A stretch of 22,801 nt of DNA from an uncultured Faecalibacterium sp. (GTDB lineage Bacteria > Bacillota > Clostridia > Oscillospirales > Ruminococcaceae). Below are positions 14,172 through 21,080 of this stretch, one piece after another. The notes below the pieces were generated by a model. It made no database searches, was not told the DNA's origin, and saw only the letters and a list, made by a program, of their open reading frames with translations. The position numbers were made by a program, and so were the translations under genes. Location of the stretch: assembly GCA_934540955.1 (NCBI GenBank), contig CAKTCY010000037.1, positions 1 through 22,801 on the forward strand. The letters run 5' to 3'. Numbering within the stretch: position 1 is the first letter of the stretch; every line of letters begins with the position of its first letter.

Positions 14172-15506
14172 TCACGGGGTCAGGCGGTTGGGGCCGCGGA
14201 ACAGGAACTCGGCGTCCTTGATGCTCAGGCCGCACAGCAGCATGGTCAGGCGGTCGATGCCCAGACCGAAGCCGCCGTGGGGCGGGCAGCCGTACTGGAA
14301 GAACTCCAGATAGAACTTGACATCATCCGCCAGACCCTTCTCCTCGGCCTGCTTCTTCAGCACCTCGTAGCGGTGCTCACGCTGGGCACCGGTGGTGATC
14401 TCCACGCCGCGCCAGATCAGGTCGTAGCCCTGCGGCACGCCGTTCTCGTCGCGCATATGGTAGAAGGCGCGCTTCTCGGCAGAGTAATCGGTGATGAACA
14501 GGAACTCGTGACCGTAGTGCTTCTTGACCCAGTCGTAGCTCAGGCGCTCGGCCTCGGTGGTCAGATCGCCCTTCTCGCTCTCGTCTACGGTGTAGCCAAA
14601 CTCTTCCTCCAGAGCCTTGTACAGGTCTGCCAGCTTGACCACCGGGAACGGCGTAGTGGGCACGATGACCTCCTGCCCGAACAGTTCCTTGATCTGGTCG
14701 CCGTAGTTGTCTTTAACGGCCTGCAGACCGGCGGTCAGCAGCTCCTCTTCCATCTTCATCACGTCCTTGAAGGAGGTGATGTAGCTGAACTCCAGATCGA
14801 AGCCGGAGAACTCGGTAGCGTGCTTGTTGGTGTAGCTCTTCTCGGCGCGGAACACGGGGCCGGTCTCGAAGATACGCTCAAAGCCGGCAGCCATAGCCAT
14901 CTGCTTATAGAACTGGGGGCTCTGTGCCAAATAGGCGTTGCGGTCGAAGTAGTCCACCTTGAACACCTCAGAGCCGCTCTCGCTGGCAGCAGCGATCAGC
15001 TTGGGGGTGTGGATCTCGATGAAGCTGCGGTCCAGCAGGAACTTACGCATAGCGTTGACAAAGCAGCTCTGTGCCTTGAACATCAGCTGGTTCTCGTCGG
15101 TGCGCAGGTCGATCCAGCGGTAGTCGATGCGCTGGTCGATGCTGGAGCGCTCCACAGCCTTCTTTTTCTTGGTGGCTGCGATCTCCTTGCGGACGATGGG
15201 CAGTGCATCGGCGGTGCTCTCCACCTCGATGCTCTCGGGGATCATCTCCACGCCGCCCATCTTGACGTAGTCGTTCTCCATCACCTTGCCGGTTACGGTG
15301 ATGACAGAGTCCGGGGTAAGCTGGTCGATGGTATCCACCAGCTCAGGGTGGTCGGCCTTTTCCACCGTGATCTGCAGCTTGCCGGTAATATCCTTCAGCA
15401 CGATAAATGCCATATACTTGCTGTTGCGCAGGTTCTCGATAAAGCCCTGCACCTTCACCGTGCCGCCGATGGCCTTTTGAGCCTCATTGATATAGGTGCG
15501 TTCCAT
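14172..15506 (-). CDS. Aspartyl-tRNA synthetase, archaeal type
   Basis: This 444-residue class II synthetase attaches aspartate to tRNA. An N-terminal OB-fold anticodon domain (about 13-100) leads to the catalytic core. Motif 2 is GPVFRAEKSYTNKHATEFSGFDLEF (216-240). Motif 3 is GGFGLGIDRLTMLL (411-424), and the tail LFRGPNRLTP matches the archaeal ending that normally reads FPRDxxRLTP. The bacterial GAD insertion domain is absent, and the length is about 150 residues short of bacterial AspS. Archaeal-type AspRS enzymes in bacteria are often non-discriminating and charge tRNA-Asn for amidation to Asn-tRNA. AAAGGAGGA precedes the ATG, and a strong promoter lies at 15546-15573. The short leader leaves no room for a T-box. 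Asparaginyl-tRNA synthetase is the main alternative, less likely from motifs 2 and 3. Confidence 0.85.
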   Translation of the reverse strand: MERTYINEAQKAIGGTVKVQGFIENLRNSKYMAFIVLKDITGKLQITVEKADHPELVDTIDQLTPDSVITVTGKVMENDYVKMGGVEMIPESIEVESTADALPIVRKEIAATKKKKAVERSSIDQRIDYRWIDLRTDENQLMFKAQSCFVNAMRKFLLDRSFIEIHTPKLIAAASESGSEVFKVDYFDRNAYLAQSPQFYKQMAMAAGFERIFETGPVFRAEKSYTNKHATEFSGFDLEFSYITSFKDVMKMEEELLTAGLQAVKDNYGDQIKELFGQEVIVPTTPFPVVKLADLYKALEEEFGYTVDESEKGDLTTEAERLSYDWVKKHYGHEFLFITDYSAEKRAFYHMRDENGVPQGYDLIWRGVEITTGAQREHRYEVLKKQAEEKGLADDVKFYLEFFQYGCPPHGGFGLGIDRLTMLLCGLSIKDAEFLFRGPNRLTP

Positions 15507-15545
15507 AATACAGGAATCCTCCTTTAACGTCTTGTGTACTGTTTT

Positions 15546-15573
15546 ATTATACGCTTTTCAGGGGATAAATCAA
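15546..15573 (-). promoter_or_regulatory. Promoter of the aspartyl-tRNA synthetase gene
   Basis: On the minus strand TTGATT (complement of 15568-15573) and a perfect TATAAT (complement of 15546-15551) are 16 bases apart. Transcription would start about 35 bases before the ATG. Confidence 0.8.
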
Positions 15574-15614
15574 GAGATATGCCAATTTCAGCCGGTCTAT
15601 GCTGTGCTTTGTGT

Positions 15615-15657
15615 AAAAATGGAGACACCAAAGCGTCGGCCAACGCTTTGGTGTCTC
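15615..15657 (-). terminator. Terminator of the sugar transferase gene
   Basis: Perfect 15-base arms (15622-15636 and 15643-15657) with a six-base loop are followed on the minus strand by ATTTTTAC (complement of 15613-15620). It lies just past the sugar transferase stop. Confidence 0.85.
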
Positions 15658-15668
15658 TGCATAACAGG

Positions 15669-16277
15669 TCATTTTTCATCGTGCAAAGTGCCGGTGCCGC
15701 CCTCCACCACGCCGTCATGCCTGAGCACGGCGGTAATGGTGCCAAAAAAGCACTTTACATCCAGCCAGAAGCTGATGTGCTCCACATACCAGCCGTCCAG
15801 CTTTGCCTTTTCGGCAATTTCCAGCTCGTCCCGGCCATGGATCTGCGCCCAGCCGGTCAGCCCCGGGCGCACATCGTTTGCGCCGTACTTATCCCGCTCT
15901 GCCAGCAGGTCGTACTGGTTCCACAGCGCCGGGCGCGGGCCGATGACCGCCATATCCCCCACAAGGATATTCCACAGCTGAGGCAGCTCGTCCAGACTGG
16001 TCTTGCGCAAAAAACGCCCCATGCGGGTGATATACTGCTCCGGGTCGTGCAGCAGATGGGTGGGCATATCGTGCGGGGTATCAATGCGCATGGTGCGGAA
16101 CTTGAGGATCTGGAAATGCCGCTTGCCGATGCCCACACGCTTCTGCCGGAAAAACACCGGCCCGGGAGAGTCCAGCTTGATGGCAGCAGCCAAAAGCAGC
16201 AGCAGCCACGAAAGGCACAGGATGCCGCAGGCCGACAGCAAAATATCCAGCAACCGTTTGATCCGATTCCGATACAT
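15669..16277 (-). CDS. Bacterial sugar transferase (undecaprenyl-phosphate phosphosugar transferase type)
   Basis: This 202-residue protein is a monotopic phosphoglycosyl transferase. Such enzymes load the first phospho-sugar onto the lipid carrier undecaprenyl phosphate to start surface polysaccharide or glycan synthesis at the inner face of the membrane. The N-terminal hydrophobic helix spans residues 9-33. The family motifs follow in order: PGPVFFRQKRVG, KFRTM (59-63), RKTSLDELPQLWN (91-103), GPRP (113-116) and RPGLTGWAQ (137-145). The DE of the SLDELPQ block is the catalytic pair in known relatives. The short form without the extra N-terminal membrane domain is complete here. GGAGGAAG precedes the ATG, and it has its own promoter and terminator. 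No other polysaccharide gene is adjacent, so it seems an orphan initiating transferase. Confidence 0.93.
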   Translation of the reverse strand: MYRNRIKRLLDILLSACGILCLSWLLLLLAAAIKLDSPGPVFFRQKRVGIGKRHFQILKFRTMRIDTPHDMPTHLLHDPEQYITRMGRFLRKTSLDELPQLWNILVGDMAVIGPRPALWNQYDLLAERDKYGANDVRPGLTGWAQIHGRDELEIAEKAKLDGWYVEHISFWLDVKCFFGTITAVLRHDGVVEGGTGTLHDEK

Positions 16278-16316
16278 AAATAAAACTTCCTCCGTTTTCT
16301 ACGGGTCTACCGCCTT

Positions 16317-16345
16317 ATTATAGCAGTATGGGCAGCATTTTTCAA
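16317..16345 (-). promoter_or_regulatory. Promoter of the sugar transferase gene
   Basis: On the minus strand TTGAAA (complement of 16340-16345) and a perfect TATAAT (complement of 16317-16322) are separated by 17 bases, about 40 bases upstream of the gene start. Confidence 0.8.
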
Positions 16346-16406
16346 TTGCAGGCTGCGCCCGGCGGGCGATATTTGCGCTTTTGGGGCAAAAGGGCGGCTT
16401 TACCTC

Positions 16407-16441
16407 TTGTTTTTTACCTAATATCGCGCTATAATAGGTAA
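16407..16441 (+). promoter_or_regulatory. MATE transporter promoter with overlapping inverted repeat
   Basis: TTGTTT (16407-16412) and a perfect TATAAT (16430-16435) are 17 bases apart. Arms TTACCTA (16414-16420) and TAGGTAA (16435-16441) form an inverted repeat covering the spacer and the -10 box. This is the usual place for a repressor such as MarR or TetR family proteins, but no such gene is nearby. Confidence 0.65.
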
Positions 16442-16484
16442 TTGCTATGTTCACGCAAGGCTTATTATAGGAGGTAGATCACTC

Positions 16485-17846
16485 ATGGCTACGACCAGCC
16501 GTTCCGCAGACCTGACCAGCGGGCCCATGCTGCAAAAGATCATCTTGTTTTCCGTGCCGCTGGCGGCATCCAGCATTCTGCAATTGCTGTTCAACGCTGC
16601 CGATGTTGTGGTGGTGGGGCGCTTTGCGGGCAGCACGGCGCTGGCTGCCGTTGGCTCCAACGGCGCGTTGATCAACCTGCTGGTCAACCTGTTCGTCGGG
16701 CTTTCGCTGGGTGCCAACGTGGTGGCAGCCCGGTGCTTTGGTGCCCAGGACGAAAAGGGCGTGCAGGATACGGTGCACACCGCCGTAGCGCTGGGCTTAG
16801 TCAGCGGCGTGCTGCTGGCGGTGGTGGGCTTTTGCGCCGCACGCGGCCTGCTGGAGCTGATGAGCTGCCCGGAGGACGTGATCGGCCTTTCCACCCTGTA
16901 CCTGAAGATCTATTTTATCGGGATGCCCATGACCATGCTGTACAACTTCAGCAGTGCGCTGCTGCGGGCCGTGGGCGACACCAAGCGCCCGCTGTACTGT
17001 CTGGCCGCTGCCGGTGTCATCAACGTGGTGCTGAATCTGGTCTTTGTCATCGGCTTTTCCATGAGTGTGGCGGGCGTGGCGCTGGCTACCATCATCAGCC
17101 AGACCGTGTCCGCACTGCTGGTGACCGGAATGCTCGTCCGGGAGGAGGGCGCACTGCGGCTGGACCTGCGGCGGCTGGGCTTCCACGCCGGGACGCTGAA
17201 GCAGATCCTGCTCATCGGTCTGCCTGCCGGTCTGCAAAGCACGGTGTTCAGCCTTTCCAACGTGGTCATCCAGTCCTCCATCAACTCCTTCGGCTCCATG
17301 GTGGTGGCGGGCAACTCTGCCTCCTCCAATCTGGAGGGCTTTGTGTACACCGCCATGAACGCCTTTGCACAGGCCGCTGTCACCTTTACCAGCCAGAACA
17401 TCGGCGCACGCAAGTACCACAACCTTGACCGGGTGATCCGCAACTGTCTGCTGTGCGTCGTGGTCACCGGCCTTGTGCTGGGCGGCGGCGCAGCGCTGGC
17501 GGGAAACCAGCTGCTGCGCTTCTACTCCTCGGACACTGCGGTCATCGCCACCGGCGTTGAGCGGTTAAGGCTCATCTGCGGCTTCTACCTGCTGTGCGGC
17601 ATTATGGACGTGCTGGCCAGCAGCCTGCGCGGGCTGGGCTACAGCGTGCTGCCCATGGTGGTAAGTCTTGTGGGTGTGTGCGTGCTGCGGCTGGTGTGGA
17701 TCGCCACCATTTTCCAGCTAAACCGCACTCCCTTTATGCTGTACATCAGCTACCCCCTCAGCTGGGCGCTGACCGCGCTGGTGCATCTCGGCTGCCTGCT
17801 GGTGGTGCGGCGGCATCTGCGCCAGAACCAGCAGCAGACGGTATAA
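16485..17846 (+). CDS. MATE-family efflux transporter
   Basis: This 453-residue integral membrane protein has about twelve hydrophobic helices in two similar halves, the build of MATE (multidrug and toxin extrusion) antiporters. Family marks include an N-terminal GPMLQKIILFSVPLAASSILQLLFNAADVVVVGRFAG, the P-x-x-M-LYNF-x-x-ALLRAVGDTKRPL block after the sixth helix region, and LIGLPAGLQ at the start of the second half. MATE proteins export cationic drugs or metabolites using Na+ or H+ gradients. The substrate cannot be read from sequence. AGGAGG precedes the ATG. It is monocistronic, with a repeat-covered promoter at 16407-16441 that hints at induced expression. Confidence 0.95.
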   Translation: MATTSRSADLTSGPMLQKIILFSVPLAASSILQLLFNAADVVVVGRFAGSTALAAVGSNGALINLLVNLFVGLSLGANVVAARCFGAQDEKGVQDTVHTAVALGLVSGVLLAVVGFCAARGLLELMSCPEDVIGLSTLYLKIYFIGMPMTMLYNFSSALLRAVGDTKRPLYCLAAAGVINVVLNLVFVIGFSMSVAGVALATIISQTVSALLVTGMLVREEGALRLDLRRLGFHAGTLKQILLIGLPAGLQSTVFSLSNVVIQSSINSFGSMVVAGNSASSNLEGFVYTAMNAFAQAAVTFTSQNIGARKYHNLDRVIRNCLLCVVVTGLVLGGGAALAGNQLLRFYSSDTAVIATGVERLRLICGFYLLCGIMDVLASSLRGLGYSVLPMVVSLVGVCVLRLVWIATIFQLNRTPFMLYISYPLSWALTALVHLGCLLVVRRHLRQNQQQTV

Positions 17847-17899
17847 TCACCCTTAACCAAAACAACGCCACCTTCAGGCATAACTCTTCCCGTGAAAAA

Positions 17900-17935
17900 G
17901 CAGTTCCGAAACGCCCGCAGGCGTTTCGGAACTGC
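17900..17935 (+). terminator. Hairpin terminator after the MATE gene
   Basis: Perfect 16-base arms (17900-17915 and 17920-17935) enclose a four-base CGCA loop. The plus-strand tail is A-rich and then T-rich at 17947-17953; on the minus strand five T follow directly. It is the first strong hairpin after the MATE stop. Confidence 0.6.
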
Positions 17936-17957
17936 AAATAAAAAATATTTTTTCCTC

Positions 17958-18099
17958 TGCCCATGCCCAGCAACGACGACGACCGCCGCCAGTGGCGGAA
18001 ACAGGGAGGAGTTGTTGGGGCAGCGGCCAGCAAGACGCAAGTGCCGCCCGAGGCACGAAGCGGATGCTGGGTGCCGCAACCCGGAAGAAGCGGAGGGCA
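17958..18099 (+). other. GC-rich segment with possible multibranched RNA fold
   Basis: Between the MATE hairpin and the terminator at 18116 no credible gene is seen. Complementary blocks nest on the plus strand: TGCCC (17958-17962) with GGGCA (18095-18099), CCCAGC (17966-17971) with GCTGGG (18066-18071), and CAACGAC (17971-17977) with GTTGTTG (18011-18017). Local hairpins lie at 17986-17998, 18041-18056 and 18074-18093. It could be a structured RNA ending at the next terminator, or a dispersed GC-rich repeat. No RNA family is recognised and no promoter is evident. Confidence 0.35.
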
Positions 18100-18115
18100 T
18101 TTGAAATCTTCTCAC

Positions 18116-18157
18116 CAAAAAGGACTGCTGCGTCAAACGATGCAGCAGTCCTTTTTT
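18116..18157 (-). terminator. Bidirectional terminator between the MATE and ZIP regions
   Basis: Arms GGACTGCTGC (18122-18131) and GCAGCAGTCC (18142-18151) are flanked by A-runs on the left (18117-18121) and T-runs on the right (18152-18157). The hairpin can thus stop transcripts from both strands. It directly follows the ZIP gene stop on the minus strand. Confidence 0.88.
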
Positions 18158-18903
18158 CATAGGGCCACATCCAGTGCCATCATCAGCGCAAACCCCAGCA
18201 CGATGCTGATGACACCGGCCACTTCATCCGGTTCCACCGCCTCAGGGATCATCTCCTGTGCGGTCACACACACCATACAGCCCGCCGCTGCGCTCATAAG
18301 CCACGGCAGCGCTGCACCTACCCACTCGGCCAGCACAAAGGCCAGCACCGCACCCAGAGGCTCCACCAGCCCGGACGCCGCCCCGGCGGCAAAGGACTGC
18401 CCCCGGGTGCGCCCGCTCTGGGTCAGCGGCAGACTGACCGCCGCCCCCTCCGGGATGTTCTGCAAGCCGATGCCAAGGCTCAGCGCCAGTGCGCCGCTTA
18501 CAGCGTCCGCGTCCCCGTGCAGCGCCAGCGCCGCAGCCAGTCCCACCACCATGCCCTCCGGCAGGTTGTGCAGGGTGACCGCCAGCACCATACGCCCGCA
18601 ATGCCCGGGGCCGCCCGCCAGCAGCTGCCCGGCGGCATCCTCCAGCCGCAAAAGCCCCACAGCGCCTAAAATAAGTCCCAGCGCCGGGGGCACCCACGCC
18701 GCCCTGCCCTGCGACCGGGCAATGGCCGGCAGCAGCAGGCTCCACACGCTGGCCGCCAGCATGATACCCGCCGCCATTCCGCACAAAATGCGCCGGGTAG
18801 CCGGCCTTGTCTGCCTGCGCAGCAAAAACACCCCTGCTGCTCCCAGCGCGGTGCACGCCGCCGGGAACAGCCAGACCCCAAGTGTGAAAACGATCCGGTT
18901 CAA
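18157..18903 (-). CDS. ZIP-family divalent metal transporter
   Basis: This 248-residue membrane protein has about eight hydrophobic helices and the two metal-site motifs of ZIP transporters. HNLPEG is at residues 112-117 in the fourth helix, and QNIPEG at 148-153 in the fifth, where the usual first residue His is replaced by Gln. ZIP proteins bring zinc, iron or manganese into the cytosol. The Gln change could alter metal preference. A start at the TTG at 18903 is favoured by AAAGGGGGA about 9 bases upstream; a longer TTG start at 18936 has no ribosome site. It follows the small acidic gene by 53 bases and is probably co-transcribed with it. A terminator begins right at its stop. Confidence 0.88.
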   Translation of the reverse strand: MNRIVFTLGVWLFPAACTALGAAGVFLLRRQTRPATRRILCGMAAGIMLAASVWSLLLPAIARSQGRAAWVPPALGLILGAVGLLRLEDAAGQLLAGGPGHCGRMVLAVTLHNLPEGMVVGLAAALALHGDADAVSGALALSLGIGLQNIPEGAAVSLPLTQSGRTRGQSFAAGAASGLVEPLGAVLAFVLAEWVGAALPWLMSAAAGCMVCVTAQEMIPEAVEPDEVAGVISIVLGFALMMALDVAL

Positions 18904-18956
18904 GCCGCATTCCCCCTTTGCCCTTTGTATGCACAAACGGGCAAAAGGGTGCGGAC

Positions 18957-19121
18957 TTAGAAATCGTCCTCGCTGCTGTCGCAGCTGTCTGCATCGCAGT
19001 CTGCGTCATCGGACGCAAAGCTGTCGGTGCTGTCCGTGCTGAAGCTGCGCTCAAATGCGGTCATGTACTGGGCATAGCCCTCGTCGCCGGTGCCAAAGTA
19101 GCCAAAATCAAAGTCCTTCAT
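18957..19121 (-). CDS. Tiny Asp/Ser/Cys-rich protein upstream of the ZIP transporter
   Basis: This 54-residue protein starts with an aromatic, Gly-rich part (MKDFDFGYFGTGDEGYAQYMTAFERSF). It ends with a very acidic tail (STDSTDSFASDDADCDADSCDSSEDDF) holding two cysteines. A strong GGAGG ribosome site lies 7 bases before the ATG at 19121; longer in-frame starts lack one. No family is recognised. The acidic, cysteine-bearing tail and its place 53 bases upstream of a ZIP metal transporter on the same strand suggest metal binding, buffering or sensing. That link is inference from neighbourhood and composition only. Confidence 0.65.
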   Translation of the reverse strand: MKDFDFGYFGTGDEGYAQYMTAFERSFSTDSTDSFASDDADCDADSCDSSEDDF

Positions 19122-19588
19122 TGTTTTATCCTCCACAAATGTTTTTCTCGTTGAAGCCCTCCGGGGGATGTCCGTCCCTCGCCATGCCTCTATTATCCAC
19201 ATTTGCAGTCCAATAAAAAGGATTTTTGTGAGTATATCTCATTTTTTCATCATTTTGCGCTTCCCGCCCGGCGGCGCTGGCTTTGCTCTGTGCCCACAGC
19301 ATACCACCTTCTGCCGGGCAGCGGGTCAACTGCCGGGCGACATTCTGCAAAAACAGGCTGTACGGCGGGCTGTGGCGCGCTGTTGTTTCTGGGCTTTATT
19401 TTTGCCAAAAAGTCTTTGACTTTTAGCGAAAATTTATGACAACTATGCAGATTCTTTACGCAGATTATAACTTTCAACCAAAATCCTCTTGATTTTTTTC
19501 AAAAACGGACTAGAATATAGCATCGCAGTGAGGTGCTACCGAAGACCCGCTGCAAAACACTTACAAGAAGATTAAGGAGATCATTGAT
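19122..19588. other. Intergenic region between divergent genes, no gene seen
   Basis: The gap lies between the minus-strand small acidic gene and the plus-strand lipoprotein gene. A GC-rich block at about 19260-19385 with no ribosome-site-led frame is flanked by AT-rich sequence. A promoter for the lipoprotein is likely at 19489-19516. Apart from that I see nothing I can name. Confidence 0.5.
19489..19516 (+). promoter_or_regulatory. Likely promoter of the Ser-Glu-Ala lipoprotein
   Basis: TTGATT (19489-19494) and TAGAAT (19511-19516) are 16 bases apart, giving a leader of about 65 bases before the ATG at 19589. The match is moderate. Confidence 0.5.
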
Positions 19589-19855
19589 ATGAAACTCAAG
19601 AATATTTGCATCGCTGTTGTTGCTCTGGCTCTGGCTGCTGGCATGACCGCCTGCGGTGGTACCTCTACCGCTTCCGCTTCCTCCACCTCTGAGGCTGCTT
19701 CCGCAAGCACCACCGCTGTTTCCGAGGCTGCTTCTTCTGAGGCTGCTTCCAGCGAGGCCGCTTCCTCTGAGGCTGCATCTTCCGAGGCTGCTTCCTCTGA
19801 GGCCGCTGTCAGCGAGGCTGCTTCTTCTGAGGCTGCTTCCACCACTGCCGCCTGA
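19589..19855 (+). CDS. Short lipoprotein with Ser-Glu-Ala-Ala repeats
   Basis: This 88-residue protein has a lipoprotein signal peptide: Lys-rich start (MKLKNI), hydrophobic core (CIAVVALALAAG) and lipobox MTAC with the lipidated Cys22. After a Gly-Gly-Thr-Ser linker the mature part is low-complexity, built of SSEAA-type units and only Ser, Glu, Ala, Thr and Val. No folded domain is present, so it may be a flexible stalk, a glycosylated surface peptide, or an anchor remnant whose partner domain was lost. AAGGAGA precedes the ATG. It stands alone, with promoter and terminator. Such proteins accompany surface lipoproteins of gut Clostridia, but no function is known to me. Confidence 0.85.
   Translation: MKLKNICIAVVALALAAGMTACGGTSTASASSTSEAASASTTAVSEAASSEAASSEAASSEAASSEAASSEAAVSEAASSEAASTTAA
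19724..19843 (+). repeat. Eight 15-bp in-frame tandem repeats in the lipoprotein gene
   Basis: Eight consecutive 15-base units of the type GAGGCTGCTTCTTCT encode Glu-Ala-Ala-Ser-Ser with small changes (two units encode Val or Thr variants). The unit length is a multiple of three, so gain or loss would change protein length but keep the frame. Confidence 0.9.
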
Positions 19856-19890
19856 GCTTAACGCGCACAGCGTACATAACAGGATAGTAG

Positions 19891-19928
19891 AAAGCCCGTT
19901 GCACAAAACAATGTGCAGCGGGCTTTTT
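19891..19928 (+). terminator. Terminator of the lipoprotein gene
   Basis: Arms of 12 bases (19894-19905 and 19912-19923) pair with one wobble and are followed by five T (19924-19928). It may also slow the convergent LOG-gene transcript. Confidence 0.88.
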
Positions 19929-19951
19929 GCATATAATCGGGACCATTATTT

Positions 19952-20485
19952 CTATTTTTCAAGGATCGCGCGGATTTGGGCAAGGTCGGCTGCAAAGGCG
20001 ATGCTCCGCTGCCGCGCCGGGGTGGAAAGCCCCATGGCAATCATCTGCTGCAAAAGCTTGTGCAGAGGCTGATAGTAGCCGTTCAGGTCGTAGAGGATGC
20101 AGGGCGCGTCCATCTGCCCCAGAGACAGCTTGCTGATGACCTCGGTAATCTCCTCCAGCGTGCCGGTGCCGCCGGGAAACGCGATAAAGGCATCGCCCAG
20201 CTCGATCATTTTGGTCTTGCGGGCGGGGATATCCTCGGTCACGATCAGCTCGGTCAGTCCCTCGTGCTGCAGCTCTGCATCCAGAAAGCACTTGGGCTCT
20301 ACGCCGGTCACCCAGCCGCCTGCGGCCAGCACACTGTCGGCCAAAAGCCCCATCAGGCCGCTTTTGCTGCCGCCGTACACCAGCGCATTGCCGCTTTCGC
20401 CGATCCAGCGCCCCAGCTGCTGCACAGCCTGCGGCAGTGCAGGGTCGGTGCCAAGGTTTGCCCCCAGATACACGGTAATGTTCAT
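19952..20485 (-). CDS. LOG-family nucleoside 5'-monophosphate phosphoribohydrolase
   Basis: This 177-residue Rossmann-like protein belongs to the LOG family. Some members split cytokinin or purine nucleoside 5'-monophosphates into base and ribose 5-phosphate. The signature residues are present: GGSKSGLMG (38-46), ARKTKMIELGDAFIAFPGGTGTLEE with PGGTGTLEE at 104-112, and the Arg-Lys pair at 89-90. AGAGAGG precedes the ATG. It lies 22 bases after the second chromate-type gene and ends the minus-strand operon that begins with an acyl-ACP thioesterase. Its substrate in gut Clostridia is not known; older annotations call it lysine decarboxylase, which is wrong for this motif set. Confidence 0.88.
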   Translation of the reverse strand: MNITVYLGANLGTDPALPQAVQQLGRWIGESGNALVYGGSKSGLMGLLADSVLAAGGWVTGVEPKCFLDAELQHEGLTELIVTEDIPARKTKMIELGDAFIAFPGGTGTLEEITEVISKLSLGQMDAPCILYDLNGYYQPLHKLLQQMIAMGLSTPARQRSIAFAADLAQIRAILEK

Positions 20486-20507
20486 TTGGTCAACCTCTCT
20501 TTCCGGG

Positions 20508-21080
20508 TCAGATGCTCCACAGCACCGCGCCCAGCACCGCAGAAAGCAGGATCATCCCGATGGGAGACGGCGCCTTCTGCGTTTTCTTTTTATAGGCAAA
20601 ATGCAAAATGCCCAGCAGGGCAAACACTGCCAGCGCACGCATATCCGGGGCAGAGCCGCCGGAAACGGTGGTAAAGCCTCCCAACGTGGAAAGCCCCATG
20701 GTGCAGGCGGTGGCTAAGATCATAGCCACCACGCAGGGTCGCACCCCGGCCAGAAAGGCGTTGACCCCGGCGTACTTCATCAGGCTGTGCAGCGCCGCCG
20801 CAATCAGCAGAATGATAACAAAGGAGGGCAGCACCACCCCCACCGTTGCCGCAAAGGAGCCTGCCAGCCCCGCCTGCGAAGCGCCGATAAAGGTAGCCAT
20901 ATTCACCGCCAGCGGGCCGGGCGTGGACTCTGACACCGCGATAAAGCTGAGAAACTCGCTCTCGGTCAGCCAGCCGTGCCCCAGCACTGTTTCCCGCACC
21001 AGCGAGATCATGCCGTAGCCGCCGCCAAAGGACACCGCACCGATGACAAGGAAGTTCCAGAAAAGCTTTAGCAAAATCAT
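20508..21080 (-). CDS. Chromate-type transporter, half-size subunit 2
   Basis: This 190-residue membrane protein has about five to six hydrophobic segments and the CHR family signatures: GAVSFGGGYGMISLV near the start, and ESTPGPLAVNMATFIG. It is one of two adjacent half-size CHR proteins, which together correspond to one full-length ChrA. I chose the ATG at 21080, whose ATGA overlaps the stop of the upstream subunit; an AAAGGCGG ribosome site precedes it. The longer reading from 21140 runs inside the previous gene. Known CHR proteins export chromate by proton symport, but many members have no known substrate. Confidence 0.9.
   Translation of the reverse strand: MILLKLFWNFLVIGAVSFGGGYGMISLVRETVLGHGWLTESEFLSFIAVSESTPGPLAVNMATFIGASQAGLAGSFAATVGVVLPSFVIILLIAAALHSLMKYAGVNAFLAGVRPCVVAMILATACTMGLSTLGGFTTVSGGSAPDMRALAVFALLGILHFAYKKKTQKAPSPIGMILLSAVLGAVLWSI

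Noticed and set aside
14094..15527. Plus-strand open frame of 477 codons opposite the tRNA synthetase
   Set aside because: Shadow of the aspartyl-tRNA synthetase gene; no motifs.
17874..18170. Minus-strand frame of 98 codons between the MATE and ZIP genes
   Set aside because: It reads through two hairpins and has no ribosome site; composition follows the GC-rich structured segment.
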